In this document: in pieces, positions 27,998 through 35,418 of the stretch | Layout of the letters: every line of letters begins with the position of its first letter | How positions within the stretch are numbered: the stretch's first letter is position 1 | NCBI RefSeq assembly: GCF_900163565.1 | Contig: NZ_FUHU01000026.1 | Location: 124,001 to 188,000, forward strand | Direction: 5' to 3' | Length of the DNA: 64,000 bases | DNA from: Agrococcus casei LMG 22410 | Lineage (GTDB): Bacteria; Actinomycetota; Actinomycetes; Actinomycetales; Microbacteriaceae | Notes under the pieces: generated by a model | What the model was told of the DNA's origin: nothing | The model's input: only the letters and a program-made list of their open reading frames with translations | Database searches by the model: none | Made by a program: the position numbers and the translations under genes

Positions 27998-29371
27998 TCA
28001 GACCGCGTGCAGGGGTTGTCCGGCAAGCTTCATGGCAGCCTCGCCGAGCACCTCGTTCTGCGAGGGGTGGGCGTGCACGAGTGCGGCGACGTCTTCGGGG
28101 TAGGCGTCCCAGTTGACCATCAGCTGGGCCTCTCCGATGAGCTCTCCGACACGGGCACCGATCATGTGGACTCCGACGATGGGGCCGTCCTTGACGCGCA
28201 CCATCTTCGCGAAGCCCGCGGTGCCCAGAATCGAGCTCTTTGCGTTGCCCGCGAGGTTGTAGTCGTACGACTCGATTGCATCGTCGCCATGGATCTCCTT
28301 GGCCTTCGCCTCGGAGTAGCCGACCGATGCGACCTGCGGGTCGCAGTACGTGATCTTGGGGATGTTGACGTCTTCGACCATCCGCGGGTTCAGGCCGCCG
28401 ATCTCCTCAGCGACAAAGATGCCCTGCTGGTAGCCGCGGTGCGCCAGCTGCAGGCCGGGAACGATGTCGCCGACTGCGTAGATGCCCTTGACGCTCGTCT
28501 CGAGACGGTCGTTGACCGTGACGAAGCCGCGGTCGAGCTCGATGCCGGCCTCTTCGAAGCCCATGTTCTGCGTGACCGGACCGCGTCCGACTGCAACGAG
28601 CAGCACATCCGCCTCGAACTTGTCGCCAGCCTCGGTCGAGACGACGACACCCTGGTCGGTCTGCTCGATACCCGAGAAGCGAGCGCCCAGCTTGAAGGCG
28701 ATGCCGCGCTTCTTGAACGAGCGCTCGAGGGTCTTCGAGATCGACTCCTCCTCGTTGGGGACGAGGTGGGGCAGGCCCTCGATGATCGTGACCTCTGCTC
28801 CGAACGAGCGCCACAGCGAAGCGAACTCCACGCCGATGACACCGCCGCCGAGCACGACTGCGCGCTTCGGGGTCCAGTCCATCTGCAGAGCCTGCTCGCT
28901 GGCGATGACGCGACCGGTGATGTCGAGTCCGGGGATCGTCTTGGAGTACGAGCCCGTAGCCAGCACGATGTTGCCTGCAGTCAGCGTTGTGCCGCCGACC
29001 TCGACGGTCTTGTCGCCAGTGAGCTTGCCTTCACCCTCGAAGACGGTGATGCCCTTCGAGGAGAGCAGCCCCTGGAGGCCCTTGAACTTCGACGACACGA
29101 TGCCGTCGCGGAAGCTCTTGACCTTGGCTGCGTCAACGCCCTTGAACTCTACGTCGATGCCGTAGTTTCCGGCGCTGCGGGCCTCGTCGGCGAGCTCTGC
29201 CGAGTGCAGCGTCGCCTTGGTCGGGACGCACCCTCGGTGCAGGCATGTTCCGCCCAGTTTGTCCTTCTCGACGATTGCTGCGGTCTTGCCGAGCTGAACG
29301 GCGCGAAGCGCGACTGCGTAGCCTGCGCTTCCACCACCCAGAACGACGATGTCAAAGTTCTGGTCTGACAC
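27998..29371 (-). CDS. lpdA: Dihydrolipoyl dehydrogenase (E3)
   Basis: The 457-residue flavoprotein has the FAD motif LGGGSAGYAVALRA, the redox pair C43/C48 in GGTCLHRGCVPTKA, the NAD motif VVLGGGVIGVEFA, and the C-terminal HAHPSQNEVLGEA with the catalytic His-Glu. It re-oxidises dihydrolipoamide of the E2 encoded just downstream. The GTG start follows AAGGAG. A region of about 100 bases separates it from pepA; it contains a possible TAGGCT -10 element and an inverted repeat. Confidence 0.96.
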   Translation of the reverse strand: MSDQNFDIVVLGGGSAGYAVALRAVQLGKTAAIVEKDKLGGTCLHRGCVPTKATLHSAELADEARSAGNYGIDVEFKGVDAAKVKSFRDGIVSSKFKGLQGLLSSKGITVFEGEGKLTGDKTVEVGGTTLTAGNIVLATGSYSKTIPGLDITGRVIASEQALQMDWTPKRAVVLGGGVIGVEFASLWRSFGAEVTIIEGLPHLVPNEEESISKTLERSFKKRGIAFKLGARFSGIEQTDQGVVVSTEAGDKFEADVLLVAVGRGPVTQNMGFEEAGIELDRGFVTVNDRLETSVKGIYAVGDIVPGLQLAHRGYQQGIFVAEEIGGLNPRMVEDVNIPKITYCDPQVASVGYSEAKAKEIHGDDAIESYDYNLAGNAKSSILGTAGFAKMVRVKDGPIVGVHMIGARVGELIGEAQLMVNWDAYPEDVAALVHAHPSQNEVLGEAAMKLAGQPLHAV

Positions 29372-29408
29372 GCGCGTGCTCCTTAACTTTCGGTGCTGTT
29401 ATGACGCC

Positions 29409-29435
29409 TGATGCAGTGACTGGCACTTTGCATCA
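29409..29435. promoter_or_regulatory. Inverted repeat in the lpdA leader
   Basis: TGATGCA (29409-29415) and TGCATCA (29429-29435) are perfect complements around 13 bases. A possible -10 TAGGCT lies at 29441-29436 on the minus strand, so the repeat would sit at the transcription start or in the leader of lpdA. It may be an operator or a leader hairpin. Confidence 0.35.
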
Positions 29436-29473
29436 AGCCTAGTAGGTATTGGGATGAGAGTTGATGATTCGGT

Positions 29474-30919
29474 TCACTTGGCGCGATAGCCGGCAGCGAA
29501 CTCGACGAGGGTGCGCACCATGACTCCTGTGGCGCCTGAAGGGTTCCAGTCGTACGCCTTGCCGCCGTTCGATGCAGGACCAGCGAAGTCGACGTGCACC
29601 CAAGGCGTCTCGCGGCCCTCGTCCTCGACGAACTCGCGAAGGAACGCGCCTGCCAGCAGCATGCCGCCGTCGGGGTGGCCTACGCGGGCGTTCTGCAGGT
29701 CGGCGACCGGCGACTCGAGCTTCTCTGCGTAGTCGTCGGGGATCGGCATGGGCCATGCAGGCTCGTCGGCTGCGTCTGCGGCCTTGAGGAACTGCTCGAG
29801 CACCTGGTCGTTGTTGCCCATGACACCGGTGTAGCGGTTGCCGAGTGCGACGACCTGAGCGCCTGTGAGGGTGGCCACGTCGATGACTGCATCGGCGCCC
29901 TGCTCGATGGCGTAGCGGATGCCGTCGGCGAGGACCAGGCGGCCCTCAGCGTCGGTGTTGGTCACCTCGACGGTCTTGCCGCCGCGCATGACGAGCACGT
30001 CTTCAGGCTTGATCGACGTGTGCGACGGCACGTTCTCTGCGAGGCAGAGGTACGCCGACACGCGGATGGGCAGGCCGAGGCGAGCGATCGCGAGCACGGC
30101 CGCGTAGACGGTTGCGGCACCGGCCATGTCGGTCTTCATGCCGATCATCGACTTCGAGGGCTTGAGCGAGATGCCGCCGGTGTCGAACGTGATTCCCTTG
30201 CCGACGAGCGCCAACTTCGGTGCATCGGGGCCGGGGTTGTAGTCGACGACGACGAGACGCGGCGGGTTCGAGGATCCTTGGCCGACTCCAGAGATTCCAC
30301 CGAAGCCCTCGTCGCGCAGCTGCTGGTCGTCGAGCACCGTGACGCTGACGGAGTCTCCTGCGGCCTCTTCAGCCACGCGGTCGGCGAAGATCTCAGGGGT
30401 CAGGTGGTTCGGGGGAGTGTTCACGAGGTCACGGGCGATGTGGACGGCCTCGGAGATCAGACGCGCAGAGCGCACGACGGAGTCGGTGCAGTGGGCCTCG
30501 CCGACTGCGACCTGGACTTCGCGTGCGAACAGCTCGGGGTCGCGGCTCTTGCTGCCCTGGAACGAGTACGCGCCGAGTGCTGCGCCTTCGAGCACTGCGG
30601 ATGCGTCGCTGTCGGACGCCACGGGAAGGGCGAGTGCGACCTGGGGGACATCGCCGAGTGCGCGAACGGCGCTTGCGGCCGCGGCACGGAGCGAAGAGCT
30701 CGAGGTGTCGGCGCCGAGACCCACGAAGCCTGTGACAGTGCCGTCGACAACGGATCGCACGAACTGGCCGCGTGCACCGGTCGCACCCAGCTGCTTGAGC
30801 TGTTCAGGCGACATGCCGGGGGCGACCGGTCCGTCGGAGGTCTTCTGCACTCCGTGGACGACGATGTCGGCGGTTGCATCGTCGGGGCTGGCGATGATGG
30901 ACAGAGAGGGAATAGACAT
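29474..30919 (-). CDS. pepA: Leucyl aminopeptidase (M17)
   Basis: The 481-residue protein carries M17 signatures: VGKGITFDTGGISLKPSKSMIGMKTDMAGAATV, with metal-binding Lys and Asp residues, and NTDAEGRLVLADGI. These enzymes cut N-terminal residues from peptides using two metal ions, generally as hexamers. The start MSIPSLSIIA at 30919 lies six bases after TATGCT on the minus strand, so the mRNA is probably leaderless. It is divergent from the PAC2 gene with only 34 bases between. Confidence 0.94.
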   Translation of the reverse strand: MSIPSLSIIASPDDATADIVVHGVQKTSDGPVAPGMSPEQLKQLGATGARGQFVRSVVDGTVTGFVGLGADTSSSSLRAAAASAVRALGDVPQVALALPVASDSDASAVLEGAALGAYSFQGSKSRDPELFAREVQVAVGEAHCTDSVVRSARLISEAVHIARDLVNTPPNHLTPEIFADRVAEEAAGDSVSVTVLDDQQLRDEGFGGISGVGQGSSNPPRLVVVDYNPGPDAPKLALVGKGITFDTGGISLKPSKSMIGMKTDMAGAATVYAAVLAIARLGLPIRVSAYLCLAENVPSHTSIKPEDVLVMRGGKTVEVTNTDAEGRLVLADGIRYAIEQGADAVIDVATLTGAQVVALGNRYTGVMGNNDQVLEQFLKAADAADEPAWPMPIPDDYAEKLESPVADLQNARVGHPDGGMLLAGAFLREFVEDEGRETPWVHVDFAGPASNGGKAYDWNPSGATGVMVRTLVEFAAGYRAK

Positions 30920-30925
30920 GCTTCG

Positions 30926-30931
30926 AGCATA
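30926..30931 (-). promoter_or_regulatory. -10 element TATGCT for pepA (leaderless type)
   Basis: On the minus strand TATGCT is followed by six bases (CGAAGC) and the pepA ATG. There is no ribosome binding site. It faces the PAC2 promoter in a 34-base divergent gap. Confidence 0.55.
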
Positions 30932-30941
30932 GCCGCGGCGA

Positions 30942-30947
30942 TAGGGT
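30942..30947 (+). promoter_or_regulatory. -10 element TAGGGT for the PAC2 gene (leaderless type)
   Basis: TAGGGT is followed by six bases (GGAGGC) and the ATG at 30954. GGAGG is too close to the ATG for a normal Shine-Dalgarno role, which favours a leaderless start. Confidence 0.5.
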
Positions 30948-30953
30948 GGAGGC

Positions 30954-31877
30954 ATGCGCAGCAACCGACTCAGCATCGAAGTCGAAGACCTCGATCGGAT
31001 CCCTCGGGGCCTGCACCTTGTGATAGCCATGCACGGCTACGCCGATGCCGCGGGCGTCGGCGAACTCGCTGCGGCGACGATAATCGAGACCCTCGATCAC
31101 CGTCTTCTCGTCGATTTCGACACCGACGTGCTGATCGACCACAGGTCCAGGCGCCCGCCGATGGACTTCGAAGAGGATCGCGTCGCCTCCTACACGCCGC
31201 ACACGCTTGCCCTCAGCCTCGCCCAGGACGACGCAGGGAGAAGCTTCATCCTGCTCAGCGGCCCTGAGCCCGACTGGATGTGGGATCGCTTCACAGCCGA
31301 GGTGATGGAGTATGCGAAGCGGCTCGAAGTCGCGAGCGTCACATCGGTCATCTCCGCGGCGATGCCGGTTCCGCACACGCGACCCCTTGCCACGACGGTC
31401 TCCGGCAACCAGCCCGAGCTCATCGAGCGCTACTCAGCCTGGCGCCCGTCGTCGCGCATCCCCGGCTCGGTCGTGCTGCTGCTCGAATACCGCCTGAGCG
31501 AGCATTGGCCCTATGCAACGTTCTGCGTGCTCGTGCCCCATTACATCGGCGACTCCGGCTATGCGGGGCCAGCGCTCACCGCGCTCGAGAGCATCACGAA
31601 TGCCACGGGCCTGCTGTTCCGCACCGAGTCGCTGCGCAAGGCAGACCGCGAGTTCCATCAGGCAGTGGCCCAGCAGATCGGCGAGCACGACGAGCTGTCG
31701 ACACTGGTGAAGAGCCTCGAAGCCCGGTACGACGCGTTCATGAACGAGGCTGACGTGCGATCTCCGCTCGTCGACGAGGATGGCGATGTTCCGTCAGCAG
31801 ACGACATCGCGGCCGATCTCCAAAGGTTCCTCGCGATGCGAAAGGACTCCGGCGGCGAGGATTCGGGCCGTCTGTGA
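30954..31877 (+). CDS. PAC2 family protein
   Basis: The 307-residue protein fits the PAC2 family (named after a eukaryotic proteasome assembly chaperone): AMHGYADAAGVGELAA near the N-terminus, LSGPEPDWMWDRF, the TGNQPELIERY-like stretch (VSGNQPELIERYSAWRP) and PGSVVLLLEYRL, with a helical C-terminal tail. Actinobacterial members have no settled function. It overlaps the next MFS gene by GTGA, so the two form an operon. No membrane segment or signal peptide is visible. Confidence 0.85.
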   Translation: MRSNRLSIEVEDLDRIPRGLHLVIAMHGYADAAGVGELAAATIIETLDHRLLVDFDTDVLIDHRSRRPPMDFEEDRVASYTPHTLALSLAQDDAGRSFILLSGPEPDWMWDRFTAEVMEYAKRLEVASVTSVISAAMPVPHTRPLATTVSGNQPELIERYSAWRPSSRIPGSVVLLLEYRLSEHWPYATFCVLVPHYIGDSGYAGPALTALESITNATGLLFRTESLRKADREFHQAVAQQIGEHDELSTLVKSLEARYDAFMNEADVRSPLVDEDGDVPSADDIAADLQRFLAMRKDSGGEDSGRL

Positions 31878-33193
31878 ACAGCAGGAGATCCTGGCTGATC
31901 TTCGGGATCGCCACCTTCGCGTACCTCACCGCAACCCTGCATCGATCCACACTCGGAATCGCGGCGACGACCGCAGCTGACCGGTTCGATGCGGGCGCAT
32001 CCGCCCTCTCCACGCTCGGCATGCTGCAGCTGGCGGTCTACGCCGCCATGCAGATTCCGGTCGGACTGCTGGCAGACCGGTTCGGGCCGAGGGCGCTCAT
32101 CGCGATCGGCGCCATCGTGATGACGCTCGGTCAGGCGCTCGTGACGTTTGCCCCCGAACTGTGGGTTGCGGTCATCGGCCGCATGTTCGTGGGAATCGGC
32201 GACGCCGCCACGTTCATCTGCATCATGCGGCTGCTCCCGAACTGGTTCCGAGGTCGCCTGCTGCCGCAGCTCTCGCAGCTGGTGGGCATCGTCGGACTGA
32301 TCGGCCAGCTGCTCTCAGCGATCCCCTTCGCCTGGATCCTCACGCAGCACGGGTGGGAATGGGCATTCGGGTCTGTGTCGATGCTCGGCGTCGTCGCGTT
32401 CGTGCTCTGCGTGCTGTTCCTCGCAGATGCTCCGGCCGGGCACACGCTGCCACCGACGAACACCATCGAGCTCCCCGGAACTGGCGCGACGTGGAAGCGC
32501 TTCAAGCGCACGCTGCTCCGCCCAGGAACCCAGCTCGGATTCTGGTCGCACTTCAGCACGCAGTTCGCCGGCACCGTCTTCCTCCTCATGTGGGGGCAGC
32601 CGGTGCTGACCGCGGGGCTCGGATTCACCCTCGAGCAGACAAGCCTCATCTTCACCGGCATCATCATCGCGGGAGGCATCTGCGGTCCTGTGCTCGGCAT
32701 GCTCGCATCACGCTTCCCGATGCGAAGGTCGTCCGTCATCCTGGCGATCGCATGGCAGATCGTGGTGCTCTGGGCAGTGGTGCTGGCGGTTCCCGAACCA
32801 CCATTCTGGCTGCTGGCGTGGCTGTTCGTCGCCATGGCCATCGGCATGCCCGGCAGCATGATCAGCTTCGACTTCGCGCGCACCTTCAACCCGGTTCGCT
32901 CGCTCGGTGCGGCCAACGGCATCGTGAACATGGGCGGCTTCATCGCCTCCTTCACGACTGTCGGCGCCATCGGGCTGCTGCTCGACATCACCAGCAGGAT
33001 CCGCGGCCCCGAAGTCGGCCTGTACGACTGGGACTCCTTCAGGATCGCCCTCTCGTTCCAGTTCCTGCCGCTCCTGCTCGGCATCACCATGATCATCATC
33101 ACGAGACGCAGGACGCGTGCCACGCTGCGCGAAGAAGAGGGCGTCACCGTCGCTCCGCTGTGGACTGCACTGGCTCGCCGGCTCAGAAAGTAG
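31874..33193 (+). CDS. MFS transporter
   Basis: The 439-residue protein has about 12 hydrophobic segments and the MFS signature LLADRFGPRALIAIG between helices 2 and 3. It resembles the nitrate/oxalate-type or sugar-phosphate-type 12-helix carriers, but the substrate cannot be read from the sequence. The GTG start overlaps the PAC2 stop codon, indicating coupled translation. Transcription stops before the rpoD promoter, which lies about 45 bases downstream; no clear terminator is visible. Confidence 0.82.
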   Translation: MNSRRSWLIFGIATFAYLTATLHRSTLGIAATTAADRFDAGASALSTLGMLQLAVYAAMQIPVGLLADRFGPRALIAIGAIVMTLGQALVTFAPELWVAVIGRMFVGIGDAATFICIMRLLPNWFRGRLLPQLSQLVGIVGLIGQLLSAIPFAWILTQHGWEWAFGSVSMLGVVAFVLCVLFLADAPAGHTLPPTNTIELPGTGATWKRFKRTLLRPGTQLGFWSHFSTQFAGTVFLLMWGQPVLTAGLGFTLEQTSLIFTGIIIAGGICGPVLGMLASRFPMRRSSVILAIAWQIVVLWAVVLAVPEPPFWLLAWLFVAMAIGMPGSMISFDFARTFNPVRSLGAANGIVNMGGFIASFTTVGAIGLLLDITSRIRGPEVGLYDWDSFRIALSFQFLPLLLGITMIIITRRRTRATLREEEGVTVAPLWTALARRLRK

Positions 33194-33237
33194 GGTCTTG
33201 CGCAGCTCCCTGGGAATGGGATATGCAAACGTGCGGT

Positions 33238-33243
33238 TATAAT
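33238..33243 (+). promoter_or_regulatory. Consensus -10 element for rpoD
   Basis: A perfect TATAAT at 33238-33243 lies 98 bases upstream of the rpoD ATG. No good -35 sequence is found 16-18 bases before it. A second candidate, TTGACT at 33279-33284, has only a weak -10 partner. The leader would be about 90 bases long. Confidence 0.5.
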
Positions 33244-33340
33244 GGTGACAGACCCAGCAAGCGTGCCCGCAGGCAGACTTGACTTGGGTCTAACGACTGC
33301 CCAAATACGGGTGGTGGCGCATCCAACCGGACGGAGTCTA

Positions 33341-34966
33341 ATGTCCCCCGCCAGCAACGCGAACGACACAACAGCCAAGGCGACGGCTGCCAAGAAGGCG
33401 CCAGCGAAGACCACGACCGCCGCTGCGAAGAAGCCGGCTGCCAAGACGACGGCCGCCAAGACCACAGCGACGAAAACCACAGCAACGAAGACTGCAGCTG
33501 CCAAGACTGCAGCCACGAAGACTGCGGCCGCCAAGGCACCTGCTGCGAAGAAGCCGGCCACAGCGACCAAGACCGCTGCCGCCAAGACGACGGCTGCGAA
33601 GAAGCCCGCGGCAGCGACCAAGACTGCAGCTGCCAAGGCTCCTGCAACCAAGACTGCGGCTGCCAAGAAGCCGGCCACGGCGGCCAAGACAGCTGCTGCA
33701 AAAACCGCCGCCGCAAAGACGACGGCCACCAAGACCACGGCAGCCAAGGCCGCACCTGCCAAGAAGACGACGGCAGCGTCGAAGACCACCGCATCGAAGA
33801 CCACCGCAGCAAAGACCGCTGCAGCGAAGAAGCCTGCCGCTGCCAAGAAGACGCCTGCCAAGGCCGCTCCGGCTGCCACGCGAAAGCGTGCCGCCACGAA
33901 GAAGGCTGTTGTCGCGCCGGTCGTCATCGAGGCGAATGGCGTTGTCGAAGAGTCGGATGAGCCAGACGAGGCCGTCGAGCCGAAGGTGCTGCCCAAGGGC
34001 GCAATGGTCATCAGCTCCAAAGATGACGAGGGCGTGCAGTCGACCCAGATCACGGGTGCGACCGTTGACCCCGTCAAGGACTACCTGAAGCAGATCGGCA
34101 AGGTCGCGCTGCTGAACGCGGCGGAGGAAGTCGACCTTGCGATGCGCATCGAGGCCGGCCTCTTCGCAGAGGAGCGTCTCGGCGGAGAAGGCAGCATCAC
34201 GCCCAAGCTGAAGCGCGAGCTCAAGACGATCGCTCGTGACGGCCAGCGTGCGAAGAGCCACCTCCTGGGCGCAAACCTGCGCCTGGTGGTATCGCTCGCG
34301 AAGCGCTACACAGGCCGCGGAATGCAGTTCCTCGACCTCATCCAGGAGGGCAACCTGGGCCTCATCCGTGCAGTCGAGAAGTTCGACTACACGAAGGGCT
34401 TCAAGTTCTCGACGTATGCAACCTGGTGGATCCGTCAGGCAATCACCCGCGCCATGGCCGACCAGGCCCGCACCATTCGCATCCCGGTGCACATGGTCGA
34501 GGTCATCAACAAGCTGGCACGCGTGCAGCGGCAGATGCTGCAGGACCTCGGCCGCGAGCCGACTCCTGAAGAGCTTGCCCACGAGCTCGACATGACGCCC
34601 GAGAAGGTCGTCGAAGTGCAGAAGTACGGTCGCGAGCCGATCTCGCTGCACACGCCGCTCGGTGAAGACGGCGACTCGGAGTTCGGCGACCTGATCGAAG
34701 ACACCGAGGCAGTCGTTCCGGCCGATGCAGTCGGCTTCACGATGCTGCAGCGCCAGCTCGAATCACTCCTCGACTCGCTGTCAGAGCGCGAAGCGGGCGT
34801 CATCAAGATGCGCTTCGGCCTCGGCGACGGCATGCCGAAGACGCTCGACCAGATCGGCGACACCTTCGGCGTGACACGCGAGCGCATCCGCCAGATCGAG
34901 TCGAAGACGATGGCCAAGCTGCGCCACCCGTCGCGATCGCAGGCGCTGCGCGACTACCTCGAGTAG
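33341..34966 (+). CDS. rpoD: RNA polymerase principal sigma factor (SigA/HrdB type)
   Basis: The 541-residue protein has sigma region 1.2 ([16 protein letters not shown]), region 2 ([56 protein letters not shown]), region 3 and region 4 with the helix-turn-helix [20 protein letters not shown]. Residues 10 to about 190 are a Lys/Ala/Thr/Pro-rich repetitive tail resembling histone H1, in place of a recognisable region 1.1. The ATG follows GGAG and opens the frame as [11 protein letters not shown]. This is the housekeeping sigma factor. The DUF7455-parE-parC neighbourhood is common in actinobacteria. Confidence 0.96.
   Translation: MSPASNANDTTAKATAAKKAPAKTTTAAAKKPAAKTTAAKTTATKTTATKTAAAKTAATKTAAAKAPAAKKPATATKTAAAKTTAAKKPAAATKTAAAKAPATKTAAAKKPATAAKTAAAKTAAAKTTATKTTAAKAAPAKKTTAASKTTASKTTAAKTAAAKKPAAAKKTPAKAAPAATRKRAATKKAVVAPVVIEANGVVEESDEPDEAVEPKVLPKGAMVISSKDDEGVQSTQITGATVDPVKDYLKQIGKVALLNAAEEVDLAMRIEAGLFAEERLGGEGSITPKLKRELKTIARDGQRAKSHLLGANLRLVVSLAKRYTGRGMQFLDLIQEGNLGLIRAVEKFDYTKGFKFSTYATWWIRQAITRAMADQARTIRIPVHMVEVINKLARVQRQMLQDLGREPTPEELAHELDMTPEKVVEVQKYGREPISLHTPLGEDGDSEFGDLIEDTEAVVPADAVGFTMLQRQLESLLDSLSEREAGVIKMRFGLGDGMPKTLDQIGDTFGVTRERIRQIESKTMAKLRHPSRSQALRDYLE
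33370..33905 (+). repeat. Low-complexity AK/AT repeat region in rpoD
   Basis: About 530 bases consist of imperfect repeats of AAG-AC(C/G)-GC(C/G/T) codons encoding AAAKT, ATKT and AAKKPA units. The phase is strictly coding. Such tracts expand or contract easily, so tail length may differ between strains. Confidence 0.85.
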
Positions 34967-34985
34967 CGAGCGCCGCACCACACGA

Positions 34986-35020
34986 AGAAGAGGAGGGCCC
35001 GATCGGGGCCCTCCTCTTCT
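34986..35020. terminator. Bidirectional terminator between rpoD and DUF7455
   Basis: AGAAGAGGAGGGCCC (34986-35000) and its exact complement (35006-35020) form a 15-pair stem with the five-base loop GATCG. It lies between convergent genes and serves both. Confidence 0.9.
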
Positions 35021-35033
35021 GTGCTTCTGCGAC

Positions 35034-35252
35034 TCATGCGCCGACGAGCTTGTCGCTCTCGTCGTGCCAAACCTCTGCCATGGGGTGCAGCTTGCTCTTG
35101 TGCTTCGATGCGTGGTGAGCACAGAAGAGCAGCGGACCGGAAGCCATCGTGACTCGCACGTATGCCTGTGCGCCGCAGCTGTCGCACCGGTCGAGTGCGC
35201 TGAGCGGAGCCGTCGCCTCGTGATCGTGCTCAAGTGCAACTGTCTGTTCCAT
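35034..35252 (-). CDS. DUF7455 small zinc-ribbon-like protein
   Basis: The 72-residue protein has RCDSCGAQAYVRV and GPLLFCAHHASKH, so CxxC and CxHH-type ligands that probably bind one zinc. This matches the DUF7455 family next to sigA in actinobacteria. No function is established. The ATG at 35252 has a strong AAGGAGG upstream. A possible -10 TATGAC lies at 35286-35281 with a weak -35. The gene ends at the terminator shared with rpoD. Confidence 0.85.
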   Translation of the reverse strand: MEQTVALEHDHEATAPLSALDRCDSCGAQAYVRVTMASGPLLFCAHHASKHKSKLHPMAEVWHDESDKLVGA

Positions 35253-35383
35253 AGTGACCTCCTTCTTGGCTTTCCATCGTGTCATACGCATTGGCCTCAG
35301 TCTGACGAATTGCGGTGTGTTTCGCCGGGGGCGTAGCGGATGCGCGAACAGCGTGGCAACCGCCCGGACGGTCCCGCATTCCG

Positions 35384-35389
35384 TAGAGT
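35384..35389 (+). promoter_or_regulatory. Possible -10 element for parE
   Basis: TAGAGT at 35384-35389 lies 29 bases before the parE GTG, leaving room for a short leader with AAGGAG. No -35 box is apparent. The 166-base gap from DUF7455 (35253-35418) otherwise shows no clear element. Confidence 0.35.
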
Positions 35390-35418
35390 GTTAAGGCTGA
35401 CGACAAGGAGAACTTCAC

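Noticed and set aside
26768-29368. An open frame of more than 850 codons on the plus strand opposite sucB and lpdA.
   Set aside because: It mirrors codon phase of the two genuine genes in GC-rich DNA; its translation is repetitive Ala/Ser/Gly with no family match.
33370-33905. A separate histone-like protein before rpoD.
   Set aside because: The tract is in frame with the sigma factor without stop or second start signal, so it is its N-terminal tail.
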